NCBI GenBank assembly: GCA_963969595.1
Contig: OZ018409.1
Coordinates: 34,671,282 to 34,735,281 of the forward strand
DNA: 64,000 bases
Reading direction: 5' to 3'
From: Neckera pumila
Lineage: Eukaryota; Streptophyta; Bryopsida; Hypnales; Neckeraceae
Positions 1 through 11,148 of the stretch are shown piece after piece (within the stretch, counting starts at the first letter, position 1; every line of letters begins with the position of its first letter). The notes beneath the pieces were generated by a model. That model had not been told where the DNA came from and ran no database searches. It saw only the letters and a program-made list of their open reading frames with translations. Position numbers and translations under genes: made by a program.

Positions 1-98
1 TCATTACCTACAAATACTGTCATTTTCAAAGTAGAGGACACTCTAGCTACATCCATAAGCCTATTATATTTGCGACGACTCCGTTCGTTGCATAGCAT

Positions 99-812
99 TC
101 ACCGACCCATCTTTCCGTTGCTATTCTCCCAAAATGACTTCAATCCTTGGTTCCGTGCGCTATGTACGCGGCGAAACCAGGGAAGAAGTACGTTGAGGAG
201 GAAAGTGTCCTTCGGACCATTTCTCTTATAACTCCAATTGTCCGGGAGAATGACATTCTCTGAATTGTTCATTATGTGCTTATTTGGGCTATCATTGACT
301 ACAATTGTATTCTTCGACGTAAAATTTTCTCATAAGCCACTGAACAAGTAACTAAGTTTCTTCAAGAAAAGTTCCTTATTTGTGCCGATCTCTTTAAAAG
401 TACTGACATTCCTGGAACTGTCTTTAGACTTCAACATTGCGCAGGAATCCTGTCCTAATATGAGGAAAGGCTTCTCTTGATCCTCAAACAAATATTGGTT
501 GATTTCTTCGGCGGTGGATTTCTTCATGGAGGTCCACACCGAAACGAATGCTATCCGTCCTAACTCAAGAAGAAACTCAACGCACCCAGGCCGGACATAC
601 ACTGCCTTTGGTCCCACAATTGCAGGAATTGTGGCTGAGTGCGGTTGCTTAGCGATGGTCCTGGACAAACCCTTGGACTTGGCATCTTCTTAGACACATA
701 ATATTCCATTCAGGTCCAGGACAACGTTGAGCCACTTCTCGGTCACCTTGGATGTCAATAGAAGTTTGACCTCCTTCAACGTCCCTCCATGACCAATAAG
801 AGGACTCAATTC
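99..812 (-). pseudogene. FCP1/NLI-type (HAD) phosphatase-like exon, broken by two stops
   Basis: Read on the minus strand, one frame runs from a splice-acceptor-like TTGATAGCAG at about 813 down to a stop at 99-101, roughly 238 codons. It contains VLDLNGILC near codons 33-41, which matches the HAD motif I region of FCP1/SCP-like phosphatases in the DLNG form. It then has AVYVRPGCVEFL, VSVWTSM and, near the C-terminus, NTIVVNDSPNKHI and ILPDNWS, in the order expected for the FCP1 homology domain. Two in-frame stops interrupt it, TAA at 690-692 and TGA at 330-332, with the same frame open on both sides. I infer a decayed gene copy. Family members dephosphorylate protein substrates or, in the plant DLNG group, have unclear function; the second motif I Asp is Asn here, so catalysis is doubtful even for an intact copy. 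It lies downstream of other minus-strand exon-like segments and may be the last exon of the same broken gene. Confidence 0.7.
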
Positions 813-989
813 CTGCTATCAAACGGACAAATGTGCAGCTAGTTACTATCCCGTACTGACACATTTTTGACATCAAGCAAAACCGCCACGACATCCGGAT
901 CCTTTAAGCTGAATAATGGCATTAAGAATTACAGAATAAAAAAATAAGAATGTCGAGAACGCTCACATGTAGTAGTAAACAAGAATTAC

Positions 990-1268
990 CTGCTGTTTAG
1001 AAGGAACAACTCAATCAACCGAAACATCAAGCACAACAACGGCGGCATCAGGAATCTGAACCTCCATGAGCACATCATCCGGAATGGATGTTTCATCAAC
1101 TGAAGCACTCTATCTTCGGCCCGATTCAACAGATGCCAGTTCGACTGCACGATCAGCATCCTTAGGGAGGCCCACATCCTCCAAAATCATAATGGGAGAT
1201 GATGGGACATGACATTTTGATGACAGTGAACTGGGGAATGGAGGCAGATTTGGAACATTGATTGGGCC
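990..1268 (-). pseudogene. Exon-like segment of the same minus-strand decayed gene
   Basis: A minus-strand segment lies between an acceptor-like TTTGTCGCAG (just above 1268) and a donor-like CAG|GTAATT (989-984). It is 279 nt, a multiple of three. It reads as an acidic, proline/valine-rich peptide (for example LPPFPSSLS, SIPDDVLMEVQIPD, AAVVVLDVS) but has in-frame TAG and TGA codons. No domain is recognised. The intact splice-like borders and preserved frame on both sides of the stops suggest a real exon that has decayed. Its position between the phosphatase-like exon and the low-complexity exon fits one multi-exon gene. Confidence 0.4.
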
Positions 1269-1503
1269 TGCGACAAACAAATGTATAAGGAAGAAGTTTG
1301 TAAGGACTGAGTATATTAAATTCTGAAGTAATAAAAGTTCAATCACAAAAATAATATTCAAGATGCATAACTCCGTGGCCGTATCCAATAGCAGATTTGT
1401 TTCAAAAAATATCCAAACTGCTATTGAAAGTCTACGTCTATATACAAACTATGATACAAATCAGCTCGAGTCGAGCTATCACTACACAATTGACATCGAG
1501 TAA

Positions 1504-2392
1504 TTATTTGGAAAAACCTACGGGTGCACTTGAACCAGGCAATGGTGCATTCTGGTCATGTGCCCCAGTGGACTTGGGGGCCACTTCAATGATGTTTGCT
1601 TCAATGGGAGCGGTGGATGATGTGGATGGGGCGCCAACCTCAGCTTCTGTTGCCGACACAATGTTGGACTCTTTGGGTGGCGGAGGAATCTTGAGGCAGA
1701 CATCCGTCGGGAGAGCAGGCGCAGAACAAAGAGGAACAACTGGCTCCATGACAAGCCCCTGCGAGCTGGACCCACTGCCTACATTTGTTGTAGACGGCAA
1801 ACCCTAGAGCATTAGTTGAGACTGTTCCGGAGTTGGTTGTTTGTAAGCAAGAGGCGCTATACCTGCTAGTTGATTCATTATCGCAGCATATTGACTGTCG
1901 CTTTTGGTGTTTGAACTCACTAGCAACGCAAACATATCATCCATTCTCGCGTTTGTCGCTGCATACATTTCCATACTTTTCACCCAATCTTTCAACCTCT
2001 CTTCCCTGAGTTGAGCAATGTCGTCATCGTGGTCATCATCAGCGAGATTCCCCCTTTTCCTTTACCCCTGACGCCCTGTAGGCGGCGGCGTGGATGAAGG
2101 CTCCGACGCCGACCCCCTAATGCTCTGAGACAGATTCACGGGTGTTAAGTGCTTTGTGGGGACATCATTCGGACCGTAGTCTTCCTCCTCTGTGCCTTCG
2201 TCTTCCTCCCCACTGTTGCGTTTGGAAACTTGATCTTTTGTAGATGGTATAATGGGGTTTGTCCCAAGCGGACTTGCATCTTCTCTTTGATGAAGACGGA
2301 GTTGCCGACCCAGCAGGCTTCCTGCTGTGCTTCTCTTCGTCAACAAAATACCTTGTTGGAAGGAAGTTGTTCTTGTCGAGAGTCTTTGCCGT
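1504..2392 (-). pseudogene. Low-complexity Ser/Pro/Glu-rich decayed exon(s)
   Basis: The minus-strand reading starts after an acceptor-like TTGTGCAG at 2393-2400 with TAKTLDKNNFLPTRYFVDEE. It then needs one frameshift to continue into KRNSGEEDEGTEEEDYGPND and SSTPPPTGRQG. After a stop the same frame gives a run of Asp (DDDHDDD), then LKDWVKSMEMYAATNARMDD. After one more stop at 1804-1806 it gives a Pro/Ser/Ala-rich tail down to 1504. The overall character is a charged, disordered region with one probable helical segment (DWVKSMEMYAATNARMDDMF). There are at least two stops and one frameshift, so this copy is not functional. The function is not recognised. The 5' border matches, in phase 0, the donor ending the methyltransferase-like exon at 2673, so both probably belong to one gene. 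Confidence 0.45.
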
Positions 2393-2672
2393 CTGCACAA
2401 TTGAAGTTCATTGCTCAGATTCTTCCGCCAATCCAACCGCGAACACGTTCCGCCCGCTCATTTGCACAAGAGATAGGGAGTTGAGACAACAGATGATGGA
2501 GGGAGACAATTCAAGTTGAGACGACCTGAAGCGTTTTGCATGTGGATAGCAATTACGAACTCAGCATTCATTTCTAATTAGCTCGAGTCAACCTAAAGGT
2601 TGTTTGATGCTATTGAGCACAAAATTACGTTCACATGCTCATTCAGATTGAGTCAACCTAAACAACACTTAC

Positions 2673-3715
2673 CATTGCGGCACAAATAAGTTTTGTTCCG
2701 CCAAATAACGATAATACACTACCTACAGCGCAGTATCTCCTCAAGATACCCAAATAGAATTCCATTCGCAGCTTGGTATTGTGGATTCTATATTCCACCT
2801 CATTGTAGGCCCTAGGCTTTGTGAACACATCAATGTCTGGGGCCCGATAAGCTAGTTTTGGCATGATAATGTTGGAGTTCTTGGGGTTTTGCATAAACGC
2901 AAGATAATTTTTTCGACCGCCTTGCTGTTGTTTGGTGAGTAGTCTCCCATATGCTCATGCTTCGCCGAGTAATAATTGGCAAAGTCTAGCTTGTAGTCCT
3001 TGAGCACCTTATTGTTTTGCAAAAAGTGCAAGGCCTGCATTTGTTCAACCAAGTTCGAGCAGATGATGAACCAGGTGTTGACTTCTTCTATCTTGGGCTG
3101 CTTCTTCTCCTGGAATGACTTCATCACCGCGTAAAAGTATGGTTTTGCAAGTGTGGCATTTGCCTTCTTTGTCACCATTGGCATGTACCAAAAGTCCATT
3201 ACCCCCAATCTAATGCTATCCAATGTGCCCTCTCTCCATACATCCCTTGGCCAGTCTGCATGCCTCTTGTTCACAATGTTGTATGGTTGATAGTGCGCAA
3301 TCGACTGCAGTGGAATTAAATTTGACCTTTGTTCCAGGAACACCCTAAAGAATTCTGCAGCGTAGGGGGACATTTCTTCAACAAACTTGTTCTTTGCCCT
3401 GGTGTTCTTGGCCTCCCCCCAATAGTCAATGCCTAGCTGCTCAAGAAGGACGTTCATTGTCGCACTAGTAATGTTGCAACTACATTTGAACTCTCTCCAC
3501 TTGTCTGGGTTGATTTTGTTTAGTGCATTCAACAACCCCAGATCTTTGTCAAGAACATGGAGTTCTTTCTTCACGAGGTACTTTATCTTCCATCTTTCCA
3601 CCCACTCCTTGTATGTGTAGCAGCTTTCATGAATGGATGAGATGACTTTGACTGTGACCTTGGGGTAGTCATAATTTGCCGGCTTGGGATCAATGTGGAG
3701 AATGTGCTTGGCCAA
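2673..3715 (-). pseudogene. 287-codon open segment, possibly methyltransferase-like at its C-terminus, with frameshift
   Basis: An open frame runs from 3715 to 2852 on the minus strand (287 codons). Its first codon is TTG, preceded directly by a stop, so there is no proper start and it is probably an internal exon. Near 2890 the reading shifts by one base into a second frame that continues to a donor-like ATG|GTAAGT at 2673. The shifted frame contains LRRYCAVGSVLSLFGGTKL followed by ICAAMV. This resembles motif I (xxxGxVLDxFxGxG) that sits near the C-terminus of N4/N6-type DNA methyltransferases, but the usual Asp and GSG are replaced, so the match is weak. The rest (for example YTYKEWVERWKIKYLV, DWPRDVWREG) is not recognised. 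I infer a frameshifted member of a repeated plant gene family; the methyltransferase link is tentative. Confidence 0.4.
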
Positions 3716-3719
3716 TAAT

Positions 3720-5230
3720 CATTTATACATTATTCAATGAATGCAAGGGAATTGCCAGACTCCACTTCCTGAGGAAGTGCTTTCAGATATTGGAATCCAT
3801 TGCATGACAAGCCTGTAGGATTCATTAGTCATGCAATGAATTGAGATGTTCAACAACAGTAATGTTGTAGTGACAGTGCCGCTTGAATTTTGTGGAAACA
3901 ACGACTTCCAAATGACCTTGGCAGACAGCGTCAAAGCATTGCTGGTACATGTCTAGATGATCGGAAATGCACTACTGCAATGTTTGAGGCTAGTAGTGAT
4001 TAGTTATGACAATTCCTAATATCTGTGGACCTACAAGTCCATTTGTTCTAATATACAATGCAAGGCTACTGAGAGTACAGAAAAATTGACATTGTTGAAT
4101 ATCACGCCATGTTAGCCGGTGTTCACTGATCACTGCCGATATTGTAATCCCATAATGGACGTCATACATTCAAAGGAAGACTTCAATCTTGCAATGACAG
4201 ACGACATGTGTTCGTGGAAGGGTATCTTATGTCGACCCCTTTTGCATGTTGCAAGGGGTATGGAATTCAAGCAATGCCTGCATTTAGAATTCAAAACGTG
4301 AAACCAATATGTTGTCCAACAATATTGAGAATGGTGCGTGAAAATTGTCTTATCTATTCATGGGGGCGTAGTGAAATTACAAGGCATTGTACGCATCCTT
4401 CATGTCTTCCTACTGCTACTGTGCTAGGAGAATTGAAGTCAACTACTTGCATTTCGAAATCCAAATTCGAAATGCACCCTACTTGATGCTACTAGTGCAC
4501 CCTACTCGAATTCCAGACGGTAGCGACCCCTTTCGCCCGACATTCCTAGCCATAAAAGGTCACTAAGATCCGCTACTACCTATCTTGTATACACCAAATG
4601 CTCCAACTTCGGTATGCATTTGCTCTTGAAGGAAGGAAAGTTGGAAACTCACCGCTCCTGGCTCAGTCGATGCCATCTCCTGTGATGTCCAAAAGCTGAA
4701 TTGGGAGAGTAGGCCTGCCTGTCTGTGCTTGTTGCTGCTTATCCTGCAGTGACCTCCCTTTGACCTGATCTCGAACTTCCAACCGAATTCAACAACCCTT
4801 CTAGACGGGGGCGTCGGAGGCGGCGCGGTGACCACAAGGTGGAATGAATATCTAGAGGCTGCCACCCCTCCAGTGTTGCCCCTCCAGAGTGAGCCGATTC
4901 GTAGTTTCCTCACTGTCGGAGTGAATTGGCACTGTCTGCCCCCGTCCTATACCCCGTTCCCATCCCGGTCCTCGTGTTCTTCTACACGCATGTCCTCTGC
5001 CACAATCCGTCTGCCCCAAAACACCAGAATTATTGGGTTGTTGCCGTCCTCGCAACGCCCCTCATGCTTGTCCACGTGCTTGCCCTTGAAGTGGCATCGT
5101 CGAATGAGCTCCTTCCCCTGCCGGACCCATCGGCCTTCCTTCGTCAAATTCACCGTCCGAATTAGGCTCTCGATTCAAGTCGAGTTGACAAGCAGCTTGA
5201 ATCAGGTCAAAATTGCGTTGTGGCACTGTG
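3720..5230. other. No intact gene; possible decayed upstream exons
   Basis: This stretch holds only short frames on both strands. A minus-strand 66-codon frame (3734-3934) directly upstream of the 287-codon segment could be a decayed exon of the same gene. Between 4560 and 4913 a minus-strand frame of 116 codons and several plus-strand frames overlap in GC-rich sequence, with no recognisable domain. I see no start-codon context, splice pair or motif that allows a call. Confidence 0.4.
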
Positions 5231-5288
5231 TTTCCTACAGCCCGTCCCCTTCCTCGCCCAAGTCTCCCAACACCCCCACGAATGGCTT

Positions 5289-5308
5289 CCCCCCCCCCCC
5301 CCCCCCCC
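5289..5308. repeat. Poly-C tract, 20 C
   Basis: An uninterrupted run of 20 cytosines lies inside a C-rich segment (about 5235-5310). It creates a proline or glycine run in overlapping frames and makes any ORF across it unreliable. Length is likely polymorphic or an assembly estimate. Confidence 0.9.
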
Positions 5309-5309
5309 T

Positions 5310-6300
5310 AGCGCGACCATTTCCCTGGCGGCACCCTCGGTTGCTTACATGTTCACGAGAAGTCGGGCACCTCAATGAGATTGGAAGCAAACTGGTGGCG
5401 CGCCCTGCCATTTCCCCTACTGCGCCTAAGTGGGATTCAACTGGCGCGTCCACGCACTGCATAGGAATCAATTCCCTTGCGGTGGTGGATGTGCTCACTT
5501 GTGCTTTGAGCCAACTGAATCCGGCCACCCCCTCCCCGTTATTCTGGAACACTGTCGCTCAGAGTCTCCCTTGGAATCGTAGTAGGCCACCACTTGACGC
5601 GTATGAATTTGTTGACAATTTGAGGCAACCCGTTCGGATGACCCTCAGGAATGCGATGATAAACCCTTAGAGCTCAAAAGCATTGTCAGCGAAATAACTG
5701 TCGCCAAAAATTACTGTCAGATTGCGCGGCCAGTAGTGATTAGCAGCGGGCTCAACGAGACGTAGCAAGAACTCTTCCTTCAAGCAGGATTTCACTGTGG
5801 CCACCGGCTGTGGCATGGCATGGTGTCGTTCCATTGCCCACGCACCTAAGGCTTCTTCAATTTGTGCCACTTCATGAGGTGCAGCCTTGACTCCAGTCGA
5901 AGGCAGCGCTGCTTCAGTGTTGGCCCATTCTTCTGCCCCAACTTCCTCCATGCCGCCAAACACCAAACAATCTCGCAAAACGGCACCGCCGCCAAATGTT
6001 GTACCGGAATGGCAATGGGCACTTCCTGGTCGACCGCACTCGTTGCGATGATAGCAAAGCACGGATAGTTGCCAACTATCACGTCCAAAGGGGGCTGAAG
6101 CTCCACGAGAAGTAGCCTACGCATTCCCAATTTTGAAGCCCAAAATCTGCAGCCCACTCTCCCCAATCTGGCACATCTTGCTTTCTCCACTCCAAAATCC
6201 ATGACTACACTGTATCCACCCTCGACAACAAAGTACTAAATTGCCGGAATTCCACTTATATCTCAAAAAACCCACAGCGATCACATGCACTGAAGCCCGC
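5310..6300 (-). other. GC-rich coding-like segment, no intact ORF recognised
   Basis: Minus-strand frames alternate in protein-like composition. One frame (about 6202-5846) has hydrophobic stretches such as LDVIVGNYPCFAIIATSA. A second (6062-5667) has acidic and charged stretches such as GGMEEVGAEEWANTEAALPS. A third (5552-5310) continues with Ser/Thr-rich text. The pattern could be a frameshifted gene relic on the same strand as the pseudogenes to the left. I recognise no family. It could equally be non-coding GC-rich DNA. Confidence 0.25.
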
Positions 6301-8980
6301 GGGTAATGACCTTCTTCAGACAAAAACCAAATGGAAAACGTGCACCCCCTCCCCCCCCAACGGTCAGGAAGCGACCCCTGCCAATGAAACAGGTCGCACT
6401 AAAAAGGGCTAGACTGCAATAAATGCGCTTTCCGTATACTCCTCTACCTGACCAGGCACTGTCAGTGGAGGTACAATGGCTCCCACCATGATCGCCCACT
6501 TTGTGGTAGTACTATAGTATTCCCCCAAATCCCTGTACATCTGCATTGGCAGTACAACTTGGATCTAGGCTTCATTTTGGGAAATTAAATTTTGAAGGGC
6601 GATATATGAGGCTGTGGGACGCTCAAGGGCTAAAGAACCATTGGCCATTTTGGTATCAGTGACATGCTTCTAAGCTCACATCATATGTTAATTTGTTTCT
6701 CTGACAAGGTAATCATTATTTTATCTTCTTCGAAATACATGGACAATTCCCATTGATTACTGACAAGCTTTTCTATTGCTTGTTGGTTACTGATTTTTTT
6801 TTTTTTTTCATTGTTTTAAACACAATCGCAACTCCATTCTTTTCATTTTGACACCTTGGGAGGGGAACTTTGTACATGTGACTGGTGATTTTTAGTGCAA
6901 CCCATGAGTGCTTTTGAATACTCTACTTCCAAAACTTTGTACCTCTACTATGCTCTCATATTTGTCAAAATCTGAAATTTGTTTATGCATTTCTTCCTTT
7001 TCTACACATCTCTTTACAATCCCGTACTCACTATTACCTACTTAGCCTTCAAATTACTCATGGCCCAATTTGAGGCGCTTTTGGGTGTACTCACCTTAGT
7101 TAAAAAAAACCTAGATCCAACCTGGTCTTCGACGACTTCTGAATTTTAGCTTAAGGCATGACCATTGGGGACTCGGAATCCAGATGTTGAAAAGCAAAAT
7201 CTTTGAGTCACTATGAGAGCTTGCATCTTTTTGCTGCAAATCAAAGCATGGACTTCGCTCCACCACCTGCTTTGGATGGGCCGTTTCATGACGTGCCACG
7301 ACAACAAAAGGAAATTTGTGGCGGGGTGGTGGTGGGGGTGTTGGTGGGCAACCAGCGTTGTTCAATTTCGAGTCGTTCTTGACTGTGGTGGTGCACAATA
7401 TTTGCACTTGCACCTACATCAAGATTCATGCGCCTAAGATTATGGATCAGAAAATCAAGTGAGTGGTTGATCAAGCTAAGTGACGCTTTTGTCTACTGTG
7501 TTCTTTCTGTGAAGTGTGGATCAGAGTTTGTTTGTACTGAGATCGTTGGTTTCTCATGTTTCTAATCTGAAGTGTGAATTAGGGTTTGGAGGTATGGAGA
7601 TGATTGAATTCCTTGCTTGGTTTTGTACTCCTCCAGGTTTAATCCTACTTGTTAGAGGGGTTCAGAGCTTTCAAAAAAAAGTAGACTGCTGAAGACCCTT
7701 GATTTGGGCTTCTTGCTTCTTCTTGGTCAGCACTTTGTATTGATGAATTGGAAGGTTGTATTTTTTTATTTATTATTTGTTGTTGTTGTTTTCTGGGCCT
7801 TGCTGGTATTGAATCGATTTCTGCAGGTGAACAACTGAGTCTGTGGGTTGGAGGATGTTGTTTCCTAATGGAATTAACAGTCCTTTTCTTCTGAGGTATC
7901 ATTGTTTCTTCAACTGCAATGCCGCCGCATGCTTGTATGATTGTTTCACACATTTAGCCCTCCCACAGAGTCGCTTGCTGAAACTGCGGCTGCACTTAGC
8001 ATGATTGCTGTAGCATTTCTGTTAATAAGCTTTGGGATATGCTGGGGTTGGCACACCTTAAGCAAAAGTAAATTCTGACTTCAATGTACATACTTGGTAC
8101 GGCCAATATTGTCATTGCACACCGCGTGTGCTATATCCTGTTATAACAGTGAAATTTCAATTTTGAAGGTTGGCATTTAGCATCTAGCATCTAGCATCTA
8201 GAAGCGTGGCTTTGGAGCATTTTTTTAAAGCTTGCTCATTGTCTAGCAATGATCATTAGATGATATTTGGGCCGTTTTAGGCCCATTCCCTGATCTGCCC
8301 AGATTTCGTGAATGCCGGTACGGTGTGTCAGAAATTTTTATTTTCAAAAATAAAAATAAAAAAAATGACCAAAATATCATTTTAAGAAAAAAAAAAAAAA
8401 AAAAAACTTTAAAAAATGACGTGACAGTCGTTGTGCCACGTCAGAGAGCTGCTGCTGCTGCGTTCCTGCAGTTTGGAAATGCAGCAGACAGCAGGGGAAC
8501 TTGGAGCCCTCTAAGACCCCCGAATCTCATCTAATGTTTTCTAGAAACCATGTCGTGCTTTTGTATGTATTTGATCACACGCAAGAGTGTATCAATTGTA
8601 GTTATTACAGAGCTTGCAATCTCCAATTCACATAATGGAATTCTTGGTACAAAATAGCCCCATGTGTGTAGCATTCATTCTTTTGAAGTCCATTTTCATA
8701 CAATAGAAACTGGAGGGTGGAGATGCGGACATTGTTGAATGTACAAGGAACTTACCTGTCATAAATTGTTTATGTTCTATTATAAATATAACGGGCGTGT
8801 TCTGTTTGGGAGATCCGTCTGTACAAATCCTCAGGAGACAAAACTGGGTATTCAGGAAGAATTGAAGCTTATTTTGAAGTTTGCTTGTATCTGGTCCTTG
8901 TAATTCAAAGATTCGGATGGATTTCTCTTTCTTATGGAGGACAAGATTTTGAGTGTGGACATAAAATAAGCAATGTGCCT
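6300..8980. other. Intergenic sequence, no gene recognised
   Basis: Only short overlapping frames occur here. Notable pieces are a poly-T at about 6793-6806, a G-rich strand segment near 7318-7345, a short ATCTAGC-type triplication near 8183-8202, and an A-rich run at 8390-8406 followed by a GCT run near 8449-8461. A sequence around 7440-7900 has the moderate GC and 'gene-like' texture of a decayed transcript, but no splice-consistent reading frame could be built. Confidence 0.5.
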
Positions 8981-9244
8981 TGCTACACTAAAAATGATAT
9001 TTAGTGTTGGCAACACTAATTACGAACCTTGACACTAAATATCATAAGTAAGTAACACTAAATCTAATTTCTAACACTAAATATGCTCTATGGTAAATCT
9101 GAAATCTGAAAAGGTTTACATTTAGTCTTAGAACACGTTAAAAAAATGAACTAAATCCGCTACAATTCAAATTTAGTGTTGTGGTTGGTAGGGAGGTAAA
9201 ACACTAAATGTCATACTACACTAAATATCATTTTTAGTGTAGTG
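8981..9244. mobile_element. CACTA-type MITE (264 bp)
   Basis: The ends form an inverted repeat. The right end read inward is CACTACACTAAAAATGATAT, continuing TTTAGTG; the left end has TGCTACACTAAAAATGATAT with two changes in the first bases. Inside, the motif ACACTAAAT or its complement recurs about six times close to both ends, typical of the subterminal transposase-binding repeats of CACTA (En/Spm) elements. Flanks CCT and CTT could be a 3-bp target duplication with one change. There is no coding capacity, so it is non-autonomous. Confidence 0.7.
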
Positions 9245-10189
9245 CTTGACTCCCAGAAAAACTTGACAATTTTTGCCTCTAGTTATACACAACGTTTTGC
9301 AGCCTTGAGTTGGTGAGGGCTGTTTTTGGCTTCATGAACATCTCCTTGTTTGAAACATGTTTACAGCAAATGTCCATTTTCTGTGGGGTGGAGAATGATG
9401 CTCTCTGGCGAGACCAAGATGTAAGGAGAGGTCTCAACTCCAAGTAAATTGACATCCCTGAATGACAACTTCAAGAGAGGAGTCTCTAACTCTTAGACTA
9501 GTGAAACTAAGCCCTAAACCAGCAGCATTCGAATATAAAAAGTTCGAGTAATCCTATGGATTGCTCTCAAGTGATGCGGAGTTCAAGTTTTGGCCACCAC
9601 AACAGCCCTCCAACTTCTCTTGGAGGCAACACGCATTGTGATGATCGCAAACATACGTCTTTCTACTCAACTTAAAAGTCAACCTGTGTAAACATGATCT
9701 GAAAGTTGTTGTTTTATGTACAAACCAAAATATCACATCCCTTTCACGGCAATAATCGGCACCTGAATTCTGCAGTTGAATTTCCATTTCGATTGGGTTT
9801 TGCTCAACATGGAATTCCAAGTGAGCTAAGTTCATTCCAGGTTTTTAGCTGACTACGATCAACTACGATGAGAGTGTGAGCACGCTGACGTATGCAAACA
9901 GTGCCAAGAGCATCAAAAACAAACCTCGTATCAACGAGGATCCGAAAGACTGAAGCCATCCTCCGTGAATTCCAGGAGTAGATTCATTTGCAAGTTCGGC
10001 AAGAATTCAATATGTATGTGACAAAGACACTTCTAATTTCATAATCGTAGTTTTTCAACCGAAGTTCTTGTTTCATGGATGGGCTGATGTGTCAATTTTT
10101 GCAGACCTAAATACAATCAAATAAACTTCTCCAGAAGCTTTTGATCAAGCAGACGAATGATTCTTTCTCAAACATGATTAACATTGCAT
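9245..10189. other. Intergenic, no gene seen
   Basis: A minus-strand frame of 93 codons (9554-9835) overlaps this stretch but shows no recognisable motif, no convincing start context and no splice partner. I treat it as chance. AT content rises steadily toward 10 kb. Confidence 0.5.
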
Positions 10190-10855
10190 CCTTATGCAAT
10201 CCCAACCGAGCATACCAAATTTCAGCTTTAAAAAACAAAAATTCCATTTTTGGTGAATTTTTGAAGTCATTATTTTATGGTTTTACATAATATTTCATTA
10301 AAAACGATTGGTAATGAATTTCTTAACTTCAATTGTGGATATATGTAGAGAACATCCATACGCACATCTTTCCCTTAGCAAGCATCTCCAAAAAAGTTTT
10401 ACAATTTCTTTTATAAAGATTTCAATGTTGAGGTGACAATGCCCACATGTTGTTAAAATAGACAAATTTTCATTATAATTTTCTATATTTCCCTCATGTG
10501 GTAACTAATTTCATACATTTGAATATGATGGTACAATTACTTTGACAAAATCTAATCAAATATATAAAGATATCTATTTCATGAAGTTTGGTCATATGAC
10601 GTCTCATATTGAGCCCTTACTAGACCCCTATTTTTTAGTTACTTAATGGGGTGTTTTTTAATATAAAAGATGTTCATAAAGATGTTTCCTAAGTACATAT
10701 GCAATCAAATTTAAAAAATTCATTACTCATTGTTTTCAAAAAGAATATTATGTAAAACTATGAAAATTGACTTCAAAAGTTCATCAAAAATGAAAATTTG
10801 CTTCTCTGAAACCCAAGTACGGTATGCTGCATTGGGAGTGTGTAAGAATTGGATT
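10190..10855. mobile_element. Foldback element (~0.66 kb) with ~140-bp inverted arms
   Basis: The left arm (about 10190-10330, including GCATACCAAATTTCAG, TTTTTGAAGTCATTATTTTA and GTTTTACATAATAT) reappears in inverted orientation at about 10710-10850 (GCATACCGTA, TTTTGAAGTCAATTTTCATA, GTTTTACATAATAT on the minus strand). By eye roughly 70% of positions match. The middle has no ORF. A partial relative of one arm and part of the centre lies at about 30820-31120. It is a non-autonomous inverted-repeat element; no clear target duplication was seen, so the superfamily is unknown. Confidence 0.6.
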
Positions 10856-11148
10856 TTACTTATGCAAGATGAAAATTTCAATTCTTTTTTATTACTATGC
10901 AATAAAAATTGGACTGGCTCACATTGCCAATTTGTAAATGAACTGCACCTGACTGTACAATACACTCCAAGAAGTCTGGTTCTCAACAAAGTAGTTTGAT
11001 TACAAAACAAACTTGTGGTAGGTAAATGATTGAGGTTTTTTGACTTTGACAAGGTGATTCATGTACCTTGTTGTGACTCATTCCATTTTTTTTAAATACC
11101 TCTCTTTGTGAGAGGTGGTTCATTTTGGAAATACTAAGCTGAGTTTGA

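Noticed and set aside
1397..1807. 136-codon plus-strand frame
   Set aside because: Mirror of the low-complexity minus-strand exon, which has splice-consistent neighbours; the plus frame has none.
4828..5670. 280-codon plus-strand open frame
   Set aside because: It crosses the 20-C tract, is dominated by Pro/Ser/Arg from GC-rich DNA, has no recognisable domain, and overlaps minus-strand frames of similar quality.
10723..11052. Two overlapping frames of 109 and 89 codons on opposite strands
   Set aside because: They cover an arm of the foldback element and its flank; opposite-strand open frames without motifs indicate chance.
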